From the NCBI GenBank assembly GCA_017465625.1, contig JAFTVV010000036.1:1-55908 (forward strand): DNA of 55,908 nucleotides, written 5' to 3'. The position numbers and the translations under genes are program-made. This DNA is from Oscillospiraceae bacterium (GTDB lineage: Bacteria; Bacillota; Clostridia; Oscillospirales; Oscillospiraceae). Below, piece after piece: positions 8,370-17,220 of this stretch (position 1 is its first letter; every line of letters starts with the position of its first letter). The notes under the pieces were generated by a model, which ran no database searches, was not told the DNA's origin, and was given only the letters and a program-made list of their open reading frames with translations.

Positions 8370-10394
8370 TCAAATGGTGATTTCCAAAAATACTGCACAG
8401 GGTGTTTCCGGGCAAAGAAGCCGGATACTGTCTTTGCAGACATTCAGCTGTACAACGGTTTTTGTCGGATACGCAATTACTGCATCGGAAACGCCTTCCG
8501 CAACAGGAATGACCATCTCTTTTTCACCGTTCAGATTCCAGACTGCCAGATAGATTTTGTTTTCGTTTTTCAAACCTGCACAGACTGTCTTCTCTCCAAA
8601 ATTGGTAAAGCCAAGGGGGAAGTACGGAGCAGCGGTTTTCTTCATTTCGGATAGGGTGTTGTAGTACGCAACACCTTCACGAATCAAATCCATCTGATGC
8701 TCGTTAAGGTAATCCAAATGGCTGGCAAGGTGCATTCTGCCCAGGAAGCTGTTGATCATATTGATGACAATGCGCTCATCGGATACATCTTCCCCCTTCG
8801 TGCAATCCGATGCCACCGGATAGCTCCATACTGCCGCCTGCTCCGGCAGAACGGCCGCGAGAATATTACCTGCAATGTAGGGATACAGCAAGTAGTCTGT
8901 CTGATCGGAGGTAGATACCAGGCTGTATGCAGAAAGGGTCTTGTAGTCCATACGCATACCGCCGGAGCTGCAACCCTCGAAAACCACATCAGGGTACTTG
9001 GCAATCATTTCACGCATCCAGTCTAGGAATGCATTTGCAGCTTCTTCCAAGCCTGCGCCGGGATTTTCAGCATTCAAGTCCGTACCGATGCCGCAGTCCT
9101 GATTGTAGTCGCACTTAATGTACTGTGCGCCGTAATCTTCTACCATGCGGCGAATGGTTTCGGTCATATATTCCCGAACCTTGGGATTGCGGTAGTCGAT
9201 GAAATGACGGTTCATCACCGCAAGACGCTTGCCGTGGCGCTGGAAGAAGCAGTCGTCATCATAGTGCTCCAGCATCTGCTGACACTGGATGCCGATGATC
9301 TCCGGCTCGATCCACAGACCGGGCTTCATACCCAGGCTGCGAATGTAATCCGTGGTCTTTTTGACCCCTTCCGGAAAACGGGCTTTACTTTCTTTCCAAT
9401 GACCCACATAGGGATAAACCTTGTCACCGGGTTCTTCGTTGTGCCAGCCACAGTCAATGACATAGTACTCTACGCCCGTTTTCGCAACAACGGGAGCGTA
9501 TTTGGCGGTGTTTTCTGCCGTGGGACTATCCCAGGACAGGTGCATATACTCGTTGAAAATGGTGGGAAGTTTTGCGTCTGCAGGACTGACACCTGCGATG
9601 TGACGACGGTACTTGGTCATATTGCCCACCACATCATTGAGGTCCTTACCAAAGGCTAATGCGGCATAGACAGAGGTATAGCTTTCACCCGGCCGCAAGG
9701 TCTTAAACCAGCCGCCAAAGGGGTAACTTGGACCGCCCAAATAGAGGTAGTACTTCCCTGCCGCATCCGACAGCTCATAATACCAGGAGCTGTTGCTCTC
9801 AATCTGGAACATCAGGAAGTTTCCGTTCTTCTTGTCTTCCACAATGCCCATAGGCAGCATTTCCTTGGTAGACCAGCTGCCGATATTACAGCCGCAAACA
9901 CGCTGCTGAGAATCGCTTTTGCCGCCGCACAGCCTTAATTCCCGAAAACTCCGGGTGCGGGGCTGGCACTCTGCGTGATGGCTTTGCAGAAAATCTGTAA
10001 AACACATCTCATCCGGCTCATTTTTGTCGCCCATACCGGATGCGCAAAAGGCAGATACTTCCTCCAAAACAATAGGGCGATCGGTGATGTTGGTCACCAC
10101 CGTATGTACCCGAATGGCATTGGTATCCTCATAGCCTTCAAAGACCGTTTCACACCGCACGTTGGGGCTTTCCTGTACCACAGTCAAGGTGTTGCCGGAG
10201 ATCGTATGGGTTTTATAAGTCAGCCGACCCGCTTCCGAGGAATGCACCATTTTCGCACCCATGTGGGTGTCCTTGTTTTCCCCGGCAACCTGCACTTCCA
10301 CGAAACCGCTGTCAAGCTGGGAAAAACATTCTACGCTTTGCAGTTTTATAGCATCCTCTGCCACGGAAAATGAAAGGTTTTTAAATTGCAACAT
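8370..10394 (-). CDS. GH36 alpha-galactosidase / alpha-N-acetylgalactosaminidase type
   Basis: This 674-residue protein has the GH36 layout: an N-terminal beta-supersandwich (1-~300), a TIM barrel (~300-590) and a C-terminal beta domain. Visible motifs are YVIDCGWHNE, GLWIEPEIIG, YIKCDYNQDCG with the nucleophile Asp, EGCSSGGMRMD with the second acid, and STSDQTDYLLYPY. The nucleophile motif reads KCDYN rather than the KWDMN of many characterised alpha-galactosidases, so GalNAc or another alpha-galactoside could be the substrate. No signal peptide is seen, so it is probably cytoplasmic and acts on imported oligosaccharides. AGAAGGGG precedes the ATG. It is the last gene of the glycan operon. 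Confidence 0.88.
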   Translation of the reverse strand: MLQFKNLSFSVAEDAIKLQSVECFSQLDSGFVEVQVAGENKDTHMGAKMVHSSEAGRLTYKTHTISGNTLTVVQESPNVRCETVFEGYEDTNAIRVHTVVTNITDRPIVLEEVSAFCASGMGDKNEPDEMCFTDFLQSHHAECQPRTRSFRELRLCGGKSDSQQRVCGCNIGSWSTKEMLPMGIVEDKKNGNFLMFQIESNSSWYYELSDAAGKYYLYLGGPSYPFGGWFKTLRPGESYTSVYAALAFGKDLNDVVGNMTKYRRHIAGVSPADAKLPTIFNEYMHLSWDSPTAENTAKYAPVVAKTGVEYYVIDCGWHNEEPGDKVYPYVGHWKESKARFPEGVKKTTDYIRSLGMKPGLWIEPEIIGIQCQQMLEHYDDDCFFQRHGKRLAVMNRHFIDYRNPKVREYMTETIRRMVEDYGAQYIKCDYNQDCGIGTDLNAENPGAGLEEAANAFLDWMREMIAKYPDVVFEGCSSGGMRMDYKTLSAYSLVSTSDQTDYLLYPYIAGNILAAVLPEQAAVWSYPVASDCTKGEDVSDERIVINMINSFLGRMHLASHLDYLNEHQMDLIREGVAYYNTLSEMKKTAAPYFPLGFTNFGEKTVCAGLKNENKIYLAVWNLNGEKEMVIPVAEGVSDAVIAYPTKTVVQLNVCKDSIRLLCPETPCAVFLEITI

Positions 10395-10450
10395 AAATGC
10401 TTTGCCCCTTCTTATGGTTTGTAATATATGGAATCATACCATAGATCCTG

Positions 10451-13400
10451 CTACGGTGCAAGGATCACTTCGCTGACCTGGGTCGGATCGATCTTTACCG
10501 TGATTTTGGCATCAGCAGAAGCGATCTCATTGGCAACCCGTACATTTTCGTAGGTGTAGCTGAAGGTATGGCTGCTGCCTCTGCTGTTTACAGCCACAAT
10601 ATCAAAGGTCACACCGGTATCTGTCAAAGTAACCGTCAGATCCATATAGCCGCCGCCATCGAAGAAATTACTGTAAATCATATACTCCGTTTTGTCGGGT
10701 CGGGGTGACAGCTCCGTATCCGAGCCATTATTGAGATGGAACCGAAGCTGATTACCCCGTAAATTCAAACCGTAGCTGCCGATGTACACCAGCAGCTTGC
10801 CGCTGCCAGTGGGTACGATTTCTGTATCCAACGGTATCCTGACGGTTTTTCCGTAGCCGACTGCCAGATCAGAGGTCACGGAGGTCATACCGCTATTGAG
10901 GGTAATGGTTTCCTTGCTGACCATATAATCGAAGAAATTCGGCACAGCATCTTCCGGTGTATCCGTGCCATCCTCCGGCAGCTCTTCGGGCTCCCCACTA
11001 AGGATCACTTCGCTGACCTGGGTCGGATCGATCTTTACCGTGATTTTGGCATCAGCAGAAGCGATCTCATTGGCAACCCGTCCGTTTTCGTAGGTGTAGC
11101 TGAAGGTATGGCTGCTTCCTCTGCTGTTTACAGCCACAATATCAAAGGTCACACCCGTATCTGTCAAGGTAACCGTCAGATCCATATAGCCGCCGTCATC
11201 GAAGAAATTATTGTAAATCTTATATGCCGTACTGTCGGGTCGGGGTTTAATCTCCGTATCAGAGCCATCATTGATATGGAACCGAAGGGAATTGCCCCGC
11301 ATATTCAGGCCATAGCTGCCGATGTACACCAGCAGCTTGCCGGTGCCAGTGGATACGATTTGCGTATCCAGCGGAATACGTACGGTTTTTCCGTAGCCAA
11401 CTGCCAGATCAGAGGTCACGGAGGTCATACCGCTATTAAGGGTGATGGTTTCCTTGCTGTTCATATAATCGAAGAAATTCGGCACAGCATCTTCCGGTGT
11501 ATCCGTGCCATCCTCCGGCAGCTCTTTAAGCTCCTCACCAAACATAATGGCACGGATGTTGAATATCTCATCTTCTGTAACACCGATAGAAAGCAGATAC
11601 TGCTCTGCCTTATCCGCAAGGGTTGCACCCTCATAGGTTTCCAGCAACGCACACATCGCGCCAAAGGCATATTTCGTCGTTTTAGAATTTCGTTCGCCAT
11701 ACATGGAGAAGCTTGTAAATTCGTAATCGCGGATCAAGTCAGCTTCGTCCATACCAAGGAGTGCCCCCAGCAAATAGGACACCGTTCCGGTACGGTCAGC
11801 ACCGCCGGTGCAGTGGTAGTAAACGGGATAGCTTTCAGGCCGTGCCAGAAGCTGGAAAGTCTTCTTGTAGGACTCTGCGTAATTGATCATTCCGGAATCA
11901 TATCCGCCCAGTGTGCAGTAGATCAATTCTGCATCGGGGATACAGCTTTCTGTAACGCCCAGTGCCTCGGTGGAATTTCGGAAATCAATTTCTGTGCGGA
12001 TGCCCATTTCTTCCGCCATCGTCGCAATGCCGGATGCGGTGATCTGGACGTCGGGATAGTCTGCGGAAGGACTGAGTGCGCCGCCACGATAGATCAGGCC
12101 TTGTTTGGTGGTCTTACCGGATGCGGTGACATAGCCGCCCATATCCCGCACATTGTATACGCCATCCACCGTCATCACACGGGGGCCCAGATCTGTGGTG
12201 GTAAAGGAAGTCTCCACTGCCGTAGAAGTACCATCTGCCATAACTTTTACATAATAAGTTTGCGCCTTGAGCAGGTTGTTCACTGCCACAGAGCAGTTTT
12301 CGGCAGGTACATTATAGGTTTTTGCATCGCTGTAATCTCTCTCGGTAGACAGCAGAACCGTATAACCGGTGGCTTGGCTATTGCTATTCCAGGAGATAAC
12401 CGTATCCTTGTTGGGATTCACAGAGCCACAGGTATAATCGGACACATTGGGGTCTTCTGCCTCCAGGTATGCCTTTGCAAAATCTGCATAGGGGTACACG
12501 GAGGAGACACGCACAGCAGGTACATCGGATGCATCCTTTTTGATGCCCCAGGTATGATACACTTTTTCGTTCGTTCCGTCGTGATATTTCACAGCAACCG
12601 TCAAGATATCCTCCTCAAAGGAAAGTTCTGCCCAGGATGCTGCTTTAGAACCTTCTGCATACGCATACCGCGCATCATTTGTTACATAGGGCACCCGTGT
12701 TTGACTGCCGGCAGGACCGTTCATCAAATAAATAACACCGCTGGGATTAACAGAATATTCCACACCATCGATATTTTCAATGACTTCGGATTGGACGATC
12801 CCGTTGCCATCAAGCGGATTTGTTTTGGAAATAACGTGATCGTGTCCCTGTAATACAATATCCACACCGTATTGGGCAAACAGTCCCCGTAACTGCCCCT
12901 GCAAGGCAAGTGCAATGGCATTGTTTGCGCTGTTCGCGCCCCACTTTCCGGCGGAATACATCGGATTGTGAAGTGCTACCACTGTCCACTTGCAGGTGTT
13001 TGTTTTCAGTTCATTTACCAGCCAATTATACTGCTCAGCTTTGAGCTTGTTCTGCGTCAAATCATTGGTGTTGAGCATAATAAATTTCACATCGCCGTAA
13101 ATGAAGCTGTAGAAATAGCCCAGATTGGTGGAAGCCTGTGTGGGGATGGCGTTATGAAAGTGCTTAAAGGTTTCCGCAACGCCTCTTGTGTTATAGGTCG
13201 TCTCGTGATTGCCGGAGATCGCCATTACAGGAATACGGGAAAGATACGCAAAGTTATCATCCAGCATCTCGGTCCACTCGTACTCGTACTTGGAATTCTG
13301 CACCACATCGCCCGTATGGAGTATGAAATCCGCACTGTCAGTCACTTGAGAAAGGACACGGTTAAAATATGTGGAGCCTTCTTGTGAATCACTGACGTGT

Positions 13401-16108
13401 ACAAATGTAAAGGAATCTGTTTGAGAATCTTTGGTAGTCAGTGTTGCATATTCTGTGCCGACCTTCATCTCCTTGTCATAGATGCGGTAGGTATAGCTGC
13501 TGTTTTTCTCTAACTGCACCTCCGCTTTGGAGATATAGTAATTCAAAACAACATCATTTTCGTTATAGGTTGTAGCGCTCACAGAAGAAACGGGATATTC
13601 CTTCCATTCTTCCGTACCTTCTTTTTTGACCTGCACCACCGTATTCAAAGGCTTTTCATTGGTGTTGAATGTAAATCCATACACGGATTCCTGGGGATCA
13701 TAAAGTGCAAGTGTCAAAGATGTGGGTTTATAAGCTGCTACGACGTAGTCTTCGGCTGCCAGATGGTAGGTATACATTGCCTGCAGTAAAGCCTTCAGCT
13801 CGCTGCCGGTATCGCTGCCGAACATTCTGACAATGTAGTGCATCGCACTGTAGCCAACCGTCAATGCACTTTCGCCGCAGGTAACGGTCACTTGGATGGG
13901 CTGATCCAGATCCTGGGGATTGATCCCGGCCACATCTACAAAATACAAGCCATCCTTGGCTTTGGCAGTCAACACTTCATTTCCTGCCGTGAAGGTGTAA
14001 TCCGCAATGTTTGCGCCGTCAGAGAGGACAAAGTAGTAGCGAACTGCGTGCTTGGAAGCAAACAGCATAGAGCTGCCGTAGTATTTCAGTCCATCCACTG
14101 CTCCGGTCAACGTCGGGGGCGCAATCTCAGCAGGCACGGCTGCCTGCTCGTACTCAATACCGGCATCTGCGTAGTCATCCGTATTGCATACGAAGTAGGA
14201 CTGCGCCTTTGCACCGTAGACAAGCATCGACCGAACGAGATTTTTCGTCGTCTCATCGAACTGATCATTACTCAGAATATAGCTTGCATACTGACGGACC
14301 GTGTATGTATTGGTTTCTTTTACCGAATCTCCAACGAGCAAGGTAAAGGTAACCGTTTCGGTCATCTGTGCAGCTGCCAGCTCCACAGAGAATATATAGT
14401 TTCCGGTTTCGTGATCCAGCGTTTCCGGATAGAGCAGGACGGTTTCGTCTGCAACGGATACTTGTACACAGGTGCTGGTAACTTCACTTTCATTAACCGA
14501 TACAGCGAAGTTCATATCCAGATTGTCGCCAAGGGTCATACTCCACCCTTTCAGAACCGTAGGCCGCACCGTATCCACTGCACCGCTAAGGTGTGTGTAG
14601 AAGGTGAAGTCTTCCCGGAGGAAATAATTACCCAGCGCCAGTCCTGCCGGTAAGGTTACCGAATGCTCGTCCTTGCTCGCCTCTAAAGTGAAGATCAGCT
14701 TACCGCCGCCTTGTCCCATTGCGGCATTGGACTGGAACCAGACCTTGGCGCCGCCTTCCGTTAACGGCGCAACCCAGCCAGCAACCGCTCCCAGCTCAAA
14801 AGCCGAATCAGCGGTGTTTAAGATAATATACCAGTCACTGTTATTGCTGCGGTATACACCTGATGCAACCCCGGTGATGGAAAACGCATAAGAATCCGGC
14901 TCCATCGTCGGAGGCTCTGTAGGCTCTGTGGGATCTGTAGGTGCTGTCGTCGGAGGTTCTGTGGGATCTGTGCCCTCCGGTGTTTTACCCTCTGTTATAT
15001 GGCCTTCCCCATCGGTGCAGAACACAAAATCCTGAGCCAAGGTGTAGCCACCCAGCTCCAAACCGGCAGGCAGCCGGATCGTGTGTGCATTTTTATCTAC
15101 AGAAAGACTGAATTCCAATTGGCCTGGATTATCCGTGGTGATCTGGAACCAGCCGCCCACAGCCGCACCATCGGAAGTAACGCCCAAATTTCTCAGGGAT
15201 GCCACCGCATCCAGGCAAAAATCGGGGCGATCGGTTTGCAAAATGACATACCAATCGCTGCCGCGGAAGTTATAGGCACTGATACCCGTGATCCGGAGTG
15301 CGGATTCATCCTCCACAGGAGGCTCTTCCACTTCCTCTACCGTCACACTGCCGTCTGCGTGGGTACAGAACACAAAATCCTTAGCCAAGGTGTAGCCGCC
15401 CAGCTCCAAACCGGCAGGCAAAACCACTGTATGTTCACTTTTATCAATGTCAACATCAAATGCCAACTGGCCGGGATTATCCGTGTTGATCTGAAACCAG
15501 CCGCCCACAGCCGCACCATCGGAAGTAACGCCCAAATTTCTCAGGGATGCCACCGCATCCAGGCGCAAAGCAGGCTGATTTGTTTGTAAAATGAGATACC
15601 AGTCGCTGTTGGCACTGCGATAATTATATGCCACAATGCCCGTAATTTGGAATGCGTATTCATCTTCCACCGGAGGCTCTGCCGCTTTGCCCACGGTGAC
15701 ACTGCCATCGGCATGGGTGCAGAATACAAAGTCTTCCTTCAGTGTATATGCACCTAATACCGTTCCGGCAGACAGGGTTACGGTGTGCTCCGCTTTGTCC
15801 GCTGCCAGTGTAAAGGAAACCTTACCGGCATCCACGCCCATCGCACTGTTGCTTTGGAACCAAATCTGGGATGTGGTGCTGTCCATAGGTGCCTTTAATC
15901 CGGATACACCGGTCAAGGCAAAATCAGCCTGATCTACATCTAAAATAATATACCAGTCGTTGCCGCGGAAGTTATAAGCACTGATACCCGTGACGGATAC
16001 TTCCTGTGTGGCTGCAAGGGCACCAAAGGGAACCATGCTCAAAAGCAGGAACGCCACCAGCACAAGGCATATATGCGTCCGTATGGTTTTCTTGTTTAAA
16101 AATTTCAT
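10451..16108 (-). CDS. Giant secreted protein: DWYIIL repeats, calcineurin-like phosphatase, FN3, tyrosine phosphatase
   Basis: This 1885-residue protein has a signal peptide (1-~33, ending GALAATQ). Four copies of the ~100-residue DWYIIL domain follow (about 36-140, 152-260, 268-375, 405-510), with a Thr/Pro linker before the fourth. Residues ~515-790 resemble the separate 316-residue protein of this operon. Next come a purple-acid-phosphatase-like metallophosphatase (~890-1095: HVSDSQ, HTGDVV, SGNHETT, LHNPMYS, QGHDHV) and an FN3 domain (~1230-1303). A Y_phosphatase3 domain follows (~1312-1520: VYNVRDMGGY and the intact P-loop HCTGGADRTG near 1431). The protein ends with two near-identical 180-residue modules. 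No anchor, LPXTG or dockerin is seen. A good ribosome site AAGGAGG precedes the ATG. Its substrate is unknown; dephosphorylation of a glycan is an inference. Confidence 0.85.
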   Translation of the reverse strand: MKFLNKKTIRTHICLVLVAFLLLSMVPFGALAATQEVSVTGISAYNFRGNDWYIILDVDQADFALTGVSGLKAPMDSTTSQIWFQSNSAMGVDAGKVSFTLAADKAEHTVTLSAGTVLGAYTLKEDFVFCTHADGSVTVGKAAEPPVEDEYAFQITGIVAYNYRSANSDWYLILQTNQPALRLDAVASLRNLGVTSDGAAVGGWFQINTDNPGQLAFDVDIDKSEHTVVLPAGLELGGYTLAKDFVFCTHADGSVTVEEVEEPPVEDESALRITGISAYNFRGSDWYVILQTDRPDFCLDAVASLRNLGVTSDGAAVGGWFQITTDNPGQLEFSLSVDKNAHTIRLPAGLELGGYTLAQDFVFCTDGEGHITEGKTPEGTDPTEPPTTAPTDPTEPTEPPTMEPDSYAFSITGVASGVYRSNNSDWYIILNTADSAFELGAVAGWVAPLTEGGAKVWFQSNAAMGQGGGKLIFTLEASKDEHSVTLPAGLALGNYFLREDFTFYTHLSGAVDTVRPTVLKGWSMTLGDNLDMNFAVSVNESEVTSTCVQVSVADETVLLYPETLDHETGNYIFSVELAAAQMTETVTFTLLVGDSVKETNTYTVRQYASYILSNDQFDETTKNLVRSMLVYGAKAQSYFVCNTDDYADAGIEYEQAAVPAEIAPPTLTGAVDGLKYYGSSMLFASKHAVRYYFVLSDGANIADYTFTAGNEVLTAKAKDGLYFVDVAGINPQDLDQPIQVTVTCGESALTVGYSAMHYIVRMFGSDTGSELKALLQAMYTYHLAAEDYVVAAYKPTSLTLALYDPQESVYGFTFNTNEKPLNTVVQVKKEGTEEWKEYPVSSVSATTYNENDVVLNYYISKAEVQLEKNSSYTYRIYDKEMKVGTEYATLTTKDSQTDSFTFVHVSDSQEGSTYFNRVLSQVTDSADFILHTGDVVQNSKYEYEWTEMLDDNFAYLSRIPVMAISGNHETTYNTRGVAETFKHFHNAIPTQASTNLGYFYSFIYGDVKFIMLNTNDLTQNKLKAEQYNWLVNELKTNTCKWTVVALHNPMYSAGKWGANSANNAIALALQGQLRGLFAQYGVDIVLQGHDHVISKTNPLDGNGIVQSEVIENIDGVEYSVNPSGVIYLMNGPAGSQTRVPYVTNDARYAYAEGSKAASWAELSFEEDILTVAVKYHDGTNEKVYHTWGIKKDASDVPAVRVSSVYPYADFAKAYLEAEDPNVSDYTCGSVNPNKDTVISWNSNSQATGYTVLLSTERDYSDAKTYNVPAENCSVAVNNLLKAQTYYVKVMADGTSTAVETSFTTTDLGPRVMTVDGVYNVRDMGGYVTASGKTTKQGLIYRGGALSPSADYPDVQITASGIATMAEEMGIRTEIDFRNSTEALGVTESCIPDAELIYCTLGGYDSGMINYAESYKKTFQLLARPESYPVYYHCTGGADRTGTVSYLLGALLGMDEADLIRDYEFTSFSMYGERNSKTTKYAFGAMCALLETYEGATLADKAEQYLLSIGVTEDEIFNIRAIMFGEELKELPEDGTDTPEDAVPNFFDYMNSKETITLNSGMTSVTSDLAVGYGKTVRIPLDTQIVSTGTGKLLVYIGSYGLNMRGNSLRFHINDGSDTEIKPRPDSTAYKIYNNFFDDGGYMDLTVTLTDTGVTFDIVAVNSRGSSHTFSYTYENGRVANEIASADAKITVKIDPTQVSEVILSGEPEELPEDGTDTPEDAVPNFFDYMVSKETITLNSGMTSVTSDLAVGYGKTVRIPLDTEIVPTGSGKLLVYIGSYGLNLRGNQLRFHLNNGSDTELSPRPDKTEYMIYSNFFDGGGYMDLTVTLTDTGVTFDIVAVNSRGSSHTFSYTYENVRVANEIASADAKITVKIDPTQVSEVILAP
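10461..11540 (-). repeat. Two 540-bp tandem direct repeats encoding the C-terminal modules
   Basis: Bases 10461-11000 and 11001-11540 are aligned copies with an exact 540-bp period and only scattered substitutions. They encode two 180-residue modules that begin in the ELPEDGTDTPEDAVPNFFDYM segment and end in PTQVSEVIL. The near identity points to recent duplication or gene conversion. The module looks like a beta-sandwich (LLVYIGSYGLN, LRFHIN, GYMDLTVTLTDTGVTFDIVAV), but I do not recognise the family. Confidence 0.92.
14570..16005 (-). repeat. Four DWYIIL domain repeats of the phosphatase giant
   Basis: Four copies with cores near 15960, 15605, 15260 and 14830. Copies 2 and 3 share long identical stretches (the VASLRNLGVTSDGAAVGGWF segment), so they are recent duplicates. 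Copy 4 follows a Thr/Pro-rich linker (about 14890-14985). Each copy follows the same order: ITGI-x-AYN-x-R, DWYIIL, WFQ, FTL-x-x-DK-x-EHTV, PAG-x-x-LG-x-Y-x-L, DFVF-x-THADGSV. Confidence 0.9.
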
Positions 16109-16164
16109 AATGTGTCCTCCTTGTAGTTACTGTGATCCGATCTTATCGGGCTTTTCACTGATTT

Positions 16165-16908
16165 TTAAATCTCTTTCAAAATAAAATCCCGTACGATGGT
16201 GCCCAACACATTCTCGCCCTGTTCGTTATCCGCGCTGACGTGGGCGCAATGTCTGCCGTGCATCAGCTTCAGCTCTGCTTTGCTCAAATCGTATCCGAAA
16301 TGATCCATGGTAGAGCGCACCAGCACCGTCTGCTCATAGCGATTCTCCATATCCTGATCCGCAACGATCAGAAGCATCGGGGGATACTCCTGATCTATGC
16401 CTACAAAATACAGCGGTGCAGTTTCATCGATGACCACTCTTCTGACATCCATTCCCTTTTCCCGCAGCACATTAAAATGGGCTGTAGGCTGACCGGAATC
16501 GTGTACATAGCCGCTAATATCCATCGGGTGAATCCCGTGCTTTTCCAGATACCGCTTATCAAAGCAGAGCATCATCGAAAGATAGCCGCCGGCGGAAGAG
16601 CCGCCCACAAAGATCTTGTCACAGCCGCCAAAGAGTTCTTTATTTTGGAACACCCAAGCTACTGCATCAGCACAATCCTCCACAAATTCTGGGAATTTTG
16701 CATCCGGGTAGAGCCGGTAGTTGATACTGACGGTGCTGATCCCCTGCTTCGCAAGCACCGCGGCAAAGTAATTGCCATCGTTCTTACTGCCGGCCTCAAT
16801 GCCGCCGCCGTGGATGTACAAAAACACCGCATTGATCTTTCCGTCCGGCAAATAAACATCCAGCAGCTGTCCCTGGCTGTTGTAAACAATATCCGCTTTC
16901 TTAATCAT
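16165..16908 (-). CDS. Alpha/beta hydrolase (esterase), probable carbohydrate deacylase
   Basis: This 247-residue alpha/beta-hydrolase has no signal peptide. Visible elements are an HGGG oxyanion-hole motif (LYIHGGGIEAGS, about residues 31-42), a nucleophile elbow GGSSAGG (about 107-113), a likely acid Asp in VADQD and a C-terminal His in MHGRHCAH. This fits the small HSL/acetyl-esterase-like group. In this operon it may remove acetyl groups from imported oligosaccharides, which is an inference. Its ATG overlaps the stop of the small membrane-protein gene by one base (TAATG), so the two are co-translated. Confidence 0.82.
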   Translation of the reverse strand: MIKKADIVYNSQGQLLDVYLPDGKINAVFLYIHGGGIEAGSKNDGNYFAAVLAKQGISTVSINYRLYPDAKFPEFVEDCADAVAWVFQNKELFGGCDKIFVGGSSAGGYLSMMLCFDKRYLEKHGIHPMDISGYVHDSGQPTAHFNVLREKGMDVRRVVIDETAPLYFVGIDQEYPPMLLIVADQDMENRYEQTVLVRSTMDHFGYDLSKAELKLMHGRHCAHVSADNEQGENVLGTIVRDFILKEI

Positions 16909-17210
16909 TACACTTCTCCTTTTTTGTCCAATGCTTTATTTCTGAAATAAAGCACAATATCCGTTCCGACCATCAGAAGGTTCAGTACATAGAAAAACAG
17001 CACATACCATTTTTCAGAAAACGCTGCCATATACACATCATTGATCAGCTTGGATGCAATACCTGCTATATAGCCGAAGAAGATCAGGCACAGAAAGGAA
17101 AGACTCTTTCCCTTAGCCGTGCGGGCTTTATAGGATTTCATCACATTCAGCGGCCAGGAAGCACCAAAGCTAACGACCATCACAATTTCCAATATTTCAG
17201 ACATAATCAT
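16908..17210 (-). CDS. Small PQ-loop / semiSWEET-like membrane protein
   Basis: This 100-residue protein has three predicted helices (about 5-18, 37-57, 65-88) and a basic C-terminus. The segment SWPLNVMKSYKARTAKGKSL after helix 1 resembles the PQ-loop repeat (P-x-x-x-K-x-x-K-x-x-T-x-K-G-x-S) of semiSWEET sugar transporters, which are half-size three-helix units that work as dimers. A PL replaces the canonical PQ, so the assignment is tentative. It sits between the Gfo/Idh/MocA and esterase genes, consistent with export or import of a small sugar or metabolite. GAGAG precedes the start. Confidence 0.55.
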   Translation of the reverse strand: MIMSEILEIVMVVSFGASWPLNVMKSYKARTAKGKSLSFLCLIFFGYIAGIASKLINDVYMAAFSEKWYVLFFYVLNLLMVGTDIVLYFRNKALDKKGEV

Positions 17211-17220
17211 TCACTCTCTT

